Position numbers and translations under genes: made by a program | NCBI RefSeq assembly: GCF_036516095.1 | Contig: NZ_DATBUM010000010.1 | Coordinates: 1-6,199, forward strand | Direction of reading: 5' to 3' | DNA length: 6,199 nt | DNA from: Fusobacterium_C sp036516095 | GTDB taxonomy: Bacteria; Fusobacteriota; Fusobacteriia; Fusobacteriales; Fusobacteriaceae | Shown here: piece after piece, positions 1 to 5,670 of the stretch | Layout: the number at the start of each line of letters is the position of its first letter | How positions within the stretch are numbered: position 1 is the first letter of the stretch | Notes under the pieces: model-generated | Seen by the model: the letters and a program-made list of their open reading frames with translations, nothing else | Told to the model about the DNA's origin: nothing | Database searches by the model: none

Positions 1-83
1 TGATTTTTTACACCTTGTTTGTGTTGTTTGCTTGTTGTCTTTCTTATTCTCTTTGTGAAGGTTCATTCCGCTCTTGCGGACAT
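1..83 (-). other. Leader region of a transcript leaving the window
   Basis: Downstream of the promoter at 89-117 no open reading frame with a ribosome binding site is visible on the minus strand before the window ends. The transcript from about 60 to 14 is rich in A and C and has almost no U, suggesting an unstructured leader, as seen ahead of many rRNA operons. I see no 16S or tRNA sequence inside the window, so the downstream gene is inferred only. Confidence 0.4.
67..80 (-). other. Small hairpin in the leader of the left-edge transcript
   Basis: On the minus strand the sequence reads TCCGC-AAGA-GCGGA, a perfect 5-bp GC-rich stem with a four-base loop. It lies just downstream of the predicted transcription start near 83. 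It is not followed by a U-tract, so it is not a terminator. It may be a 5' leader structure of a stable-RNA transcript. Its function is unknown. Confidence 0.5.
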
Positions 84-88
84 CTAGT

Positions 89-137
89 ATCTTACCACAC
101 TTCTTACTCCACGTCAACTCTTTTTTTATTTTTTTTG
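89..137 (-). promoter_or_regulatory. Strong sigma-70-type promoter with UP element, probably for stable RNA
   Basis: Read on the minus strand there is TTGACG (112-117), a 17-bp spacer, and TAAGAT (89-94). The base pair step TG one base before the -10 makes it an extended -10. Directly upstream of the -35, 118-136 is an almost pure A-tract (A8-T-A7), as in UP elements that bind the RNA polymerase alpha subunit. Transcription would start near 83 and run out of the left edge. The strength of the combined elements is what one expects for an rRNA or tRNA operon. It lies just behind the minE terminator, so it is a new unit. The elements are seen directly; the RNA target is inferred. Confidence 0.7.
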
Positions 138-152
138 AAACCGTGTGGAAAT

Positions 153-190
153 AAAAAATGCCTTCTACGTTTCTTAGTATCCGGCATTTT
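153..190 (-). terminator. Intrinsic terminator of the min operon
   Basis: On the minus strand AAAATGCC (183-190) pairs with GGCATTTT (155-162) across a 20-base loop, and the run continues as six U residues (153-158). It begins seven bases after the minE stop codon and separates minCDE from the promoter at 89-117. The long loop has a possible small inner pairing (CTA/TAG). The stem is only three GC pairs plus flanking A-U pairs, so efficiency may be moderate. Confidence 0.75.
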
Positions 191-196
191 CATTTC

Positions 197-451
197 TTAT
201 TTTTTTTGTCGAATTGGAATATTTGCCAACAAAGCTATTTGCCTTGGATCATCATCACAATTTGACATCTCTATATTCAGTTGTTCCTGATCAATTTCAA
301 CATATTTGGACAATACCTGAATAATATCATCCTTGATTCGTTCCATAACTCCAGAAGGTAACATTGCCCTATCTTGCATTAAAACTAATTTTAACCGACT
401 TTTTGCTTCATCTTTAGAGTTATTCTTTTTAAAAAAATCAAATAATCCCAT
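197..451 (-). CDS. minE: Cell division topological specificity factor MinE
   Basis: MinE stimulates the ATPase of membrane-bound MinD and displaces MinC, which drives MinD from pole to pole and leaves midcell free for FtsZ. The 84-aa product has the normal family length. It starts with a short amphipathic membrane-targeting segment, MGLFDFFKKN (1-10). The MinD-activating stretch, EAKSRLKLVLMQDRA, follows at 15-29. The dimerising topological-specificity domain, 31-80, includes the RIKDDIIQVLSKYVEID segment typical of the family. The Shine-Dalgarno GAGGGTGA overlaps the end of minD, with six bases between the minD stop and this ATG, so translation is probably coupled. It is last in the minCDE operon, followed by an intrinsic terminator. 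The start codon sits in the same reading frame as minD, separated from it by two consecutive TGA codons. Confidence 0.96.
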   Translation of the reverse strand: MGLFDFFKKNNSKDEAKSRLKLVLMQDRAMLPSGVMERIKDDIIQVLSKYVEIDQEQLNIEMSNCDDDPRQIALLANIPIRQKK

Positions 452-457
452 TTCTCA

Positions 458-1249
458 TCACCCTCTAAAAATAAACTTTAAACGATCAAAAAATCCCATT
501 TTAACATCTAAGTTCAAAAATTCTATTTCTTTTCCTTCTATTCTTTCTACAATATTTCGATAAGCTTTTGCAGCGAGAGTTTCTCCTTTATATACTAAAG
601 GTTCTCCCTTGTTTGTAGATATCACAATACTTTCATCATCAGGAACAACTCCAAGTAAACCGATTGCTAAAATATCTAACATATCTTCAACACTCAACAT
701 ATTATTTTCTTTTACCATATCCATCCGAATCCGATTCACAATCAATTTCGGTTCCTTAATCCCATTGGCTTCCAATAAACCGATAATTCTATCCGCATCT
801 CTCGTAGCTGAAATTTCAGGAGTCGTGACCACAATTGCTCTATCTGCAGCAGCAATGGCATTTTTAAACCCTTGTTCTATTCCAGCTGGACAATCTATGA
901 TAATATAATCAAAGTCTTTTCGTAAAGCTTCTATTAAAGTTTTCATCTGTTCTTCGTTAATGTCGTTTTTATCTCTAATTTGTGCAGCAGGTAGTAAAGA
1001 TAAATTAGAACAACGTTTATCTTTAATAAGGGCTTGTGGTATTCGACATTTTCCCTCAATAACATCCACTAAATCATATACAATTCTATTTTCCAGCCCC
1101 ATAACCACATCCAAATTTCGCAATCCAATGTCTGTATCAATCAATAATACCTTATGACCTTTCTCTGCTAAACCTGCTCCAATATTAGCTGTTGTTGTGG
1201 TTTTTCCAACTCCACCTTTCCCAGAAGTAACTACAATTACTTGACTCAT
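458..1249 (-). CDS. minD: Septum site-determining ATPase MinD
   Basis: MinD is a ParA/MinD-type P-loop ATPase that dimerises with ATP on the inner membrane, recruits MinC there and is released by MinE. The 263-aa product has the deviant Walker A motif GKGGVGKTT (10-18, with signature Lys11 and Lys16), switch I DTDIGLRNLD (38-47) and Walker B IIIDCPAGIE (116-125, Asp119). It ends in an amphipathic membrane-targeting helix, MGFFDRLKFIFRG (251-263). Length and motif order match typical bacterial MinD; the association with minC and minE excludes chromosomal ParA or Mrp. The start is supported by GAGGAGTGGAG shortly upstream. Only one base separates the minC stop from this ATG, indicating translational coupling. 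Expression is expected from the minC promoter at 1923-1951. Confidence 0.97.
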   Translation of the reverse strand: MSQVIVVTSGKGGVGKTTTTANIGAGLAEKGHKVLLIDTDIGLRNLDVVMGLENRIVYDLVDVIEGKCRIPQALIKDKRCSNLSLLPAAQIRDKNDINEEQMKTLIEALRKDFDYIIIDCPAGIEQGFKNAIAAADRAIVVTTPEISATRDADRIIGLLEANGIKEPKLIVNRIRMDMVKENNMLSVEDMLDILAIGLLGVVPDDESIVISTNKGEPLVYKGETLAAKAYRNIVERIEGKEIEFLNLDVKMGFFDRLKFIFRG

Positions 1250-1250
1250 A

Positions 1251-1892
1251 CTATCTCCACTCCTCGATTACGATTTCTCCCTGTTTGATTTGTGCTATTT
1301 GAAATGACCCTTTTTTTACTCTATTAGTATCCAAAATCTCTTTCTGTAAAATTTTGGAAGTCTTGTTCCCAATCGTCAATTTTACTGGATTAAAAAACAT
1401 CGCTGCTACAAAACTGTTCTGAGAATCTTCCATTCCTGCATAAACAGTCCCATTTAAGTGACCCAACACTAAAACATTTCCGGAAGCTCGAATCAAAGAA
1501 CCTGGGTTAACATCTCCTAAAATTACCAAATTCCCATCATATTCAAGTTGACTTCCTGAACGTAGCGTTCCTCGAAAAAATTTAGTTGGTCCCTCTTCTG
1601 AAACGCTGTGAAAAAGAGAAAAATAATTGAGTTCTTTTATTTTCTCCCCTGAAAAAACATATACAATATTCAAATTACTATGTAGGCGAATTAAATCAAT
1701 CAGCACATTTTCTTCCAACTCACTCAGTTCTCTACCAGTAAATTCTATAGCCATTTTTCCTTCACCAATAAAGTTTTTTGCTTCTTTCATTTTTTCAATC
1801 ATGCTATTTCTGAGTGTAATAAAATCAATTTCTCCATTTAGTTGAATTTCTAACCTATCTTTTTTCCCTTTTAAAATAACATAATTTTTCAT
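1251..1892 (-). CDS. minC: Septum site-determining protein MinC
   Basis: MinC blocks FtsZ polymerisation away from midcell and is brought to the membrane by MinD. The 213-aa protein has the two expected parts. The N-terminal FtsZ-inhibiting domain (about 1-95) begins with VILKGKKDRLEIQL. The C-terminal right-handed beta-helix (about 105-213) contains FRGTLRSGSQLEYDG, GDVNPGSLIRASGNVLVLG and GHLNGTVYAG; this part dimerises and binds MinD. An in-frame ATG at 1955 would add 21 residues, but a near-perfect promoter lies inside that extension (1923-1951), so the upstream ATG would not be transcribed from it. The ATG at 1892 has GGGTGA five bases upstream and gives the usual MinC N-terminus. It is first gene of minCDE. 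N-terminal MinC domains are poorly conserved, but the C-terminal domain and synteny make the call secure. Confidence 0.94.
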   Translation of the reverse strand: MKNYVILKGKKDRLEIQLNGEIDFITLRNSMIEKMKEAKNFIGEGKMAIEFTGRELSELEENVLIDLIRLHSNLNIVYVFSGEKIKELNYFSLFHSVSEEGPTKFFRGTLRSGSQLEYDGNLVILGDVNPGSLIRASGNVLVLGHLNGTVYAGMEDSQNSFVAAMFFNPVKLTIGNKTSKILQKEILDTNRVKKGSFQIAQIKQGEIVIEEWR

Positions 1893-1897
1893 AGAAT

Positions 1898-1903
1898 TCA
1901 CCC
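1898..1903 (-). promoter_or_regulatory. Ribosome binding site that fixes the minC start
   Basis: GGGTGA on the minus strand, five bases before the ATG at 1892. It supports the 213-aa form of MinC over the longer form starting at 1955. Confidence 0.7.
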
Positions 1904-1922
1904 AATCTAACATATTTTTTAT

Positions 1923-1951
1923 AGTATAACACACAATTGTTTCGTTATCAA
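1923..1951 (-). promoter_or_regulatory. Promoter of minCDE
   Basis: Minus strand TTGATA (1946-1951), spacer of exactly 17 bp, TATACT (1923-1928): each hexamer is one mismatch from consensus. The predicted start lies near 1916, leaving a 5' leader of about 24 bases before the minC ATG at 1892, which includes the Shine-Dalgarno site. It stands only 21 bp behind the U-tract of the preceding terminator, so min is a transcription unit separate from the metal-ATPase operon. Confidence 0.8.
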
Positions 1952-1972
1952 TCATTTTTGTAATATTCTTAC

Positions 1973-1998
1973 AAAAAAAAGAGGGATTTCCCTCTTTT
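1973..1998 (-). terminator. Intrinsic terminator of the metal-ATPase/ferrosome-like operon
   Basis: Minus strand reads AAAAGAGGG-AAAT-CCCTCTTTTTTTT. The five GC-rich pairs, extended by four A-U pairs, close a four-base loop and run into eight U residues. It lies ten bases after the stop codon of the 98-aa protein gene. It is a textbook rho-independent terminator. On the plus strand the same hairpin has only four T after it, and no plus-strand gene approaches it. Confidence 0.92.
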
Positions 1999-2008
1999 AC
2001 GTCCCGTT

Positions 2009-2305
2009 TTAATTATTTGCACAAGTAATATCGCATTCCGCAACTGTTCCAACAGATAATTCCTTTTCCGCAATAATATCTTCAATATGTTCTTTCATTT
2101 CTGTCAATGTCTCTAAATCCATAGCTTCATAATTCGTAGAAGCAGATGTTTTTACATTAATTCCTTGTTTTCTTAAAAAATTATCCACCTTATCTTGATT
2201 TTTCTTATACAAGTAATATCCTACTGCTGCCACTCCTATTCCAATAGCAATCCCCACACAATGTTCTCTCTTAAAATTTCCAACTCCATTTCCAAATCCA
2301 AACAT
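2009..2305 (-). CDS. Small single-pass membrane protein of the ferrosome-like operon, function unknown
   Basis: I do not recognise a named family. The 98-aa product has a short glycine/phenylalanine-rich head (MFGFGNGVGNF), a single glycine-rich hydrophobic helix of about 17-20 residues ending in YYLYKKNQDK, then a charged, probably helical cytoplasmic tail. The tail contains a DLETLTEMKEHIEDIIAEKE segment, and the C-terminus has two cysteines spaced C-x-x-x-C followed by Ala-Asn-Asn. The layout resembles YtxH-like and other small membrane-anchored proteins. An ATG two codons upstream (2311) is only one base from the Shine-Dalgarno, whereas the ATG at 2305 is seven bases away, so I take 2305. 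It is the last gene of the operon, 16-22 bases after the 250-aa gene, and is followed by the terminator. By context it may be an organelle-membrane or scaffold component comparable in position to small membrane Fez proteins; this is inference. Confidence 0.85.
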   Translation of the reverse strand: MFGFGNGVGNFKREHCVGIAIGIGVAAVGYYLYKKNQDKVDNFLRKQGINVKTSASTNYEAMDLETLTEMKEHIEDIIAEKELSVGTVAECDITCANN

Positions 2306-2312
2306 TTCCATT

Positions 2313-2319
2313 CCTCCTT
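2313..2319 (-). promoter_or_regulatory. Ribosome binding site deciding the start of the 98-aa protein
   Basis: Minus strand AAGGAGG is a near-perfect anti-Shine-Dalgarno match. Its distance is one base to the ATG at 2311 and seven bases to the ATG at 2305. Normal spacing favours 2305, giving 98 residues instead of 100. Confidence 0.75.
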
Positions 2320-2327
2320 CATTTCAT

Positions 2328-3080
2328 TTATTTTGTACTAATTGTTACATATTTTTCTGTACTTTTATTGACTTTCTTTTTATTAAAAAAGATATGATGC
2401 ACTAAATCACTTAAATTTTCAATCGAATTATCTTCTCTTACATCAGCAATATAATGATATTGCCCCTCCTTATCCTTCAGTCGAAATACCTTAATTTCTT
2501 TGCTCGATGAATTATTTATAATCAAGTGTCGTCCAAATGTTGTCAACCACATCAAAGCAATTGACGATATAGAATTATTTTCAAAATAAGATTTTATCAG
2601 ATAAAGAGCAGGTAACAGTTCAATATCAAAGAATCCTTTTCGTTTTGTTTCCGAATAAGCATGTTCCCCCAAAGCTATTGTAGTTAAGGCCAAAGCAAAA
2701 TGATTCATAGTTGTTTGCAAAGTAGTATTCGTTGTTCGCTTCAAACTATGTAAAAACGAAATCACAATTGCCGCACCAGAATACACGGACAAAGAATTTA
2801 ACGATTTTGACTCATATTCTTCAATCAATCGAACAGGAAGCATTCCATTTTCTATAGATAACGCCGTCACGACTCGATAAATTATTTCTTGTAGGTAAAT
2901 TTCTTCCGGATTAAACTCTATCAATAAAGTATCTGTTCTAAAATTATATCTCAGTTTTATTTTACTGTTGTCGCATTTCAAAGAATGGGCAAAGCTTTTT
3001 AAATCTCGAATTCGTTCTGAAAGCTGAAAACGAATACGATTTGGTAACTTATGTAATATCGTTAATGTTAATTTTTTCAT
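2328..3080 (-). CDS. Membrane protein with N-terminal HMA-like domain, resembling a P1B-ATPase front end without catalytic domains
   Basis: The 250-aa product starts with a divergent HMA-like ferredoxin-fold domain (about 5-80) opening with HKLPNRIRF, the same H-x-x-x-G-R-x-R block as its neighbours but with Asn14 in place of Gly. There is no CxxC; the only cysteine is Cys36. Four likely membrane segments follow: about 95-113, 122-138, 150-166 and 170-188. A soluble tail of about 60 residues ends the protein. There is no DKTGT phosphorylation site, TGE loop or GDGxND motif, so it cannot pump by itself. The HMA-then-four-helices order equals the beginning of the adjacent ATPase, suggesting origin by duplication and loss of the catalytic part, or a dedicated partner subunit. 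AGAGGA five bases upstream supports the start. It lies 11 bases behind the ATPase gene. Proposed role: structural or regulatory partner in a ferrosome-type system, inferred from context. Confidence 0.85.
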   Translation of the reverse strand: MKKLTLTILHKLPNRIRFQLSERIRDLKSFAHSLKCDNSKIKLRYNFRTDTLLIEFNPEEIYLQEIIYRVVTALSIENGMLPVRLIEEYESKSLNSLSVYSGAAIVISFLHSLKRTTNTTLQTTMNHFALALTTIALGEHAYSETKRKGFFDIELLPALYLIKSYFENNSISSIALMWLTTFGRHLIINNSSSKEIKVFRLKDKEGQYHYIADVREDNSIENLSDLVHHIFFNKKKVNKSTEKYVTISTK

Positions 3081-3091
3081 ACATTTCCTCT

Positions 3092-5278
3092 CTATTTATC
3101 TACATCATATTTTAACAATTTCAAAGAATTTCCAACTACTAAAATAGTAGTAGCATTATGTAAAACAGAACCATAAATAGCAGGTAAAATCCCTGTTGCC
3201 CCCAATACTAAAGCAAAACTATTCATTCCAATTGCCATAGCAAAATTTTCTTTAATAGTCTTCACTGTTTTTTGAGCAAGACCGACAACACCTGGAACTA
3301 ATAGAGGATCATCCGAGGTAATGGTAATATCTGCCGCTTCCATTGCTATATCAGTTCTTGTACTTCCCAAAGCAACCCCTACATTTGCATATGACAGAGC
3401 CGGAGCATCATTAATCCCGTCTCCAATCATAATTACCTTAGAACCTCCCGATTGGAATTTCAGAATATTTTTTGCTTTATCTTCCGGTAATAATTCAGAC
3501 TCATATCGATCCATAGACATTCTGGAAGCAATTGTTTCCGCCTGTTGCCGTAAGTCTCCTGTCAGTAAGACGATATCATCAATTCCCTGATTTCTTAAAC
3601 GATTGATTGCTTTTTTAATATTTTCTCTAGGAGGATCAGAAACTCCTATAACTCCTATTAAGTTCTCATTTTTTGCAACATAAATAATAATTTCTCCTCG
3701 ATGTAAAATCCCTCTTACCACTTCTTGGCTTTCTTCTAAGGAAACATTATTTTCTTCCATATACTTCCTGCTTCCCACTCGAATCATATCTTTTCCAACA
3801 ACGGTTTCCATTCCTTTTGCTACAACAATGAAAGGAGCTTGATGTTTCGGAATATTTAAACCTCTATCTTTCATTTCATTTAAAATGGCAATTGCTAAAG
3901 GATGAGAAGATGTTTCTTCTGCTGCTGCTGCCAAAGATAACATTTTATTTTCCGTCATTCTTTTTCCAAAAATTTGAAGAGTTTGCACCTTTGGTTTTCC
4001 TTCTGTAATGGTTCCTGTCTTGTCAAAAATTACAGTATCTGATTTGGATAATTCTTCAATGTAATTACTTCCTTTGATTAAAATTCCATTTTTCGCCGCT
4101 GTATTGATTGCCGCTGAAAAAGCAGTCGCCGTAGAGAGACGAATTCCACAAGAGTAGTCAATTACTAACATGCTCAATGCTTTTTGAACATTTCTTGTAG
4201 CTACATAAACAATTCCTGCCAACAAAAAATTCAAAGGAATTAATTGCGCTGAAAACGTATCGGCATAAGATTGGATATCCGCTTTGTTAAAGTTAGCATC
4301 TTCCACTAATTTTATAATTCTAGAAACAGCTCTATCATCTCCGACTTTTTGTGCTTCTACTGTAATGCTTCCATTTTTAAGAATTGTTCCTGCAAAAACT
4401 TCTTCTCCCTGTTTTTTGATTACAGGCATGTATTCTCCGGTAATAGAAGATTGATCTATGAGAGCTTCCCCTTTTTGTATCAAACCGTCCACACTAATCT
4501 TTTCTCCGGTTTGCACTAAAATAAAATCCCCTTTTTCTACCTCTTCAATAGGAACCCTTTTTACGGTTCCATCTTCCAGCTCTTTCCAAACAAAACTTTC
4601 TCCTACACTTAGCATATCTTTGATAGCTCCTCTTGTTTTTTTCATTGTGTATACTGTCAAAAGTTCTGCAAATTCTTCTAAAATCATAATTGTTAAGGCT
4701 GTTTTTTCTTTTCCTAAAGCAATACTGCTAAGAATGGCACTGGAACTCAGAGTATCTGCATTGGGTCTCTTATTTTTGATAAGAGATAATAAACCGTTTT
4801 TCAATACGGGCATCGCCAAAGATAAAGTAGCTAAGGTATTATAATTTAAAAATTTAGACATTCCAACAGCTATAGAAGCAGAGGGACGGAAAATATTATA
4901 AACCAACAACATGGATGAAGCCACTATCTTTTGAATAATTTCCTTTGGAGATTCTTCTTGCAACTTTCTTTCAATCACATATTTGCTTCCATTCACTATT
5001 TTTTCATTTTTATAAATTTCTACCAGATAAGCATTTAAAGTATTTTGTAATAAAGAAATCAAATTCTGGTCTGTCAAAGTAATGTCCTCAAAATAAATAA
5101 CAATACTTCCTGTAATTTCAGATATTTGAACTTTTTCTATATATCGTACCTGCATCAATTGGTTTTCTACTTCTTCTTTCCATTCTCCAAGATACTTTAG
5201 GGCTCTCAATTTAATTCGAATTCTACCTCGAACTCTATGCTTTATTTCACAACTGAATAAATAATTTTTATTTGACAT
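3092..5278 (-). CDS. fezB: P1B-type metal-translocating ATPase, P1B-6-like (ferrosome FezB-type candidate)
   Basis: An ATP-driven transition-metal transporter of the inner or an organelle membrane. The 728-aa protein has, in order, an HMA-like domain without CxxC (about 8-85, opening HRVRGRIRI) and four membrane helices between 113 and 212. The actuator domain carries TGEYMP (Thr280-Gly281-Glu282). Helices 5-6 follow (about 341-390), with DYSCGIRLS holding Ser376-Cys377-Gly378 where CPx pumps have CPC. The phosphorylation site is DKTGT (Asp419), and the nucleotide domain has SSHP (His459-Pro460). TGD (573-575), GDGINDAPAL (619-628) and two final helices complete it. All catalytic residues are present, so it should be active. 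The SC[A/G] motif marks the P1B-6 group, whose members include FezB, needed for ferrosome iron granules; iron as substrate is inferred. The symbol is assigned by subgroup and context, not by alignment. GAGGAG precedes the ATG, which directly abuts the stop of the preceding gene (TAGATG). Only Cys10 and Cys377 are present. Confidence 0.9.
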   Translation of the reverse strand: MSNKNYLFSCEIKHRVRGRIRIKLRALKYLGEWKEEVENQLMQVRYIEKVQISEITGSIVIYFEDITLTDQNLISLLQNTLNAYLVEIYKNEKIVNGSKYVIERKLQEESPKEIIQKIVASSMLLVYNIFRPSASIAVGMSKFLNYNTLATLSLAMPVLKNGLLSLIKNKRPNADTLSSSAILSSIALGKEKTALTIMILEEFAELLTVYTMKKTRGAIKDMLSVGESFVWKELEDGTVKRVPIEEVEKGDFILVQTGEKISVDGLIQKGEALIDQSSITGEYMPVIKKQGEEVFAGTILKNGSITVEAQKVGDDRAVSRIIKLVEDANFNKADIQSYADTFSAQLIPLNFLLAGIVYVATRNVQKALSMLVIDYSCGIRLSTATAFSAAINTAAKNGILIKGSNYIEELSKSDTVIFDKTGTITEGKPKVQTLQIFGKRMTENKMLSLAAAAEETSSHPLAIAILNEMKDRGLNIPKHQAPFIVVAKGMETVVGKDMIRVGSRKYMEENNVSLEESQEVVRGILHRGEIIIYVAKNENLIGVIGVSDPPRENIKKAINRLRNQGIDDIVLLTGDLRQQAETIASRMSMDRYESELLPEDKAKNILKFQSGGSKVIMIGDGINDAPALSYANVGVALGSTRTDIAMEAADITITSDDPLLVPGVVGLAQKTVKTIKENFAMAIGMNSFALVLGATGILPAIYGSVLHNATTILVVGNSLKLLKYDVDK

Positions 5279-5668
5279 CTAAAGATCTCCTCTCCTCAAT
5301 TCTTTCTTTAACAAGTCATAAAATTTATCTAAATTCTTTTCTATCTCCCCTAAAGTCATGCTCTCGTATAAATCTGAATGGTCCACAATAATTTTCCAAA
5401 CAGTATTCAACCAAGAAACAATTTCCTTATCTTGAATTATTTTCTCATCATAATGAATTAGAACTTTATTTGTCAAATAGGAATACTGTACAGATTGAAT
5501 TCCTTCCTTGGATAAGATCAAATCCGTTGTATAATGTTCATGCTTCCTCATTTCTTCTGGAATACCAGAGAGTCCCGGAACAAATAATCTCAATCTACCG
5601 GGAATACTATGAACAATTTTTAATTGATGAAACATAAAATATGTTGTTTTTAAAAATTTTTTTAACAT
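5279..5668 (-). CDS. Stand-alone HMA-like domain protein with RGR-type motif
   Basis: The 129-aa product is essentially one HMA-like ferredoxin-fold domain (about 15-95), opening with HSIPGRLRLFVPGL, followed by a charged helical tail. A strand-forming GIQSVQYSYLTNKVLIHYDE (56-75) matches the second and third strands of HMA domains. It contains no cysteine, so it cannot bind metal as a classical GMTCxxC chaperone does; His20 and the H43-E44-H45 group are possible ligands. No membrane helix is evident. GGGGAGG eight bases upstream supports the first ATG; an internal ATG at residue 12 lacks such a site. It starts two bases after the preceding gene and its stop touches the ATPase start, so the three are translationally coupled. 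Probable role: partner or adaptor of the ATPase in a ferrosome-type system. This comes from shared domain and context only. Confidence 0.85.
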   Translation of the reverse strand: MLKKFLKTTYFMFHQLKIVHSIPGRLRLFVPGLSGIPEEMRKHEHYTTDLILSKEGIQSVQYSYLTNKVLIHYDEKIIQDKEIVSWLNTVWKIIVDHSDLYESMTLGEIEKNLDKFYDLLKKELRRGDL

Positions 5669-5670
5669 GC

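Noticed and set aside
15..290. Plus-strand frame of 91 codons at the left edge
   Set aside because: It runs antisense across the stable-RNA promoter, the min terminator and the end of minE, has no ribosome binding site, and its composition (Cys, Ser, Phe, Leu rich) is typical of a chance frame in AT-rich DNA.
609..908. Plus-strand frame of 99 codons inside minD
   Set aside because: Antisense shadow of a highly conserved gene with no ribosome binding site or recognisable domain.
2328..3080. Frameshifted or truncated pseudogene of the ATPase
   Set aside because: The frame is intact with its own start, ribosome binding site and an extra soluble tail, and no remnants of catalytic domains lie downstream before the next gene.
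4458..4844. Plus-strand frame of 128 codons inside the ATPase gene
   Set aside because: It is antisense to a fully conserved ATPase actuator region, and its Ser/Phe/Lys-rich product is the usual shadow of such a gene.
3092..5278. Copper exporter CopA or zinc/cadmium exporter ZntA/CadA
   Set aside because: There is no CPC motif, no GMTCxxC in the N-terminal domain and only two cysteines in the protein; the SCG motif and neighbours fit P1B-6 better.
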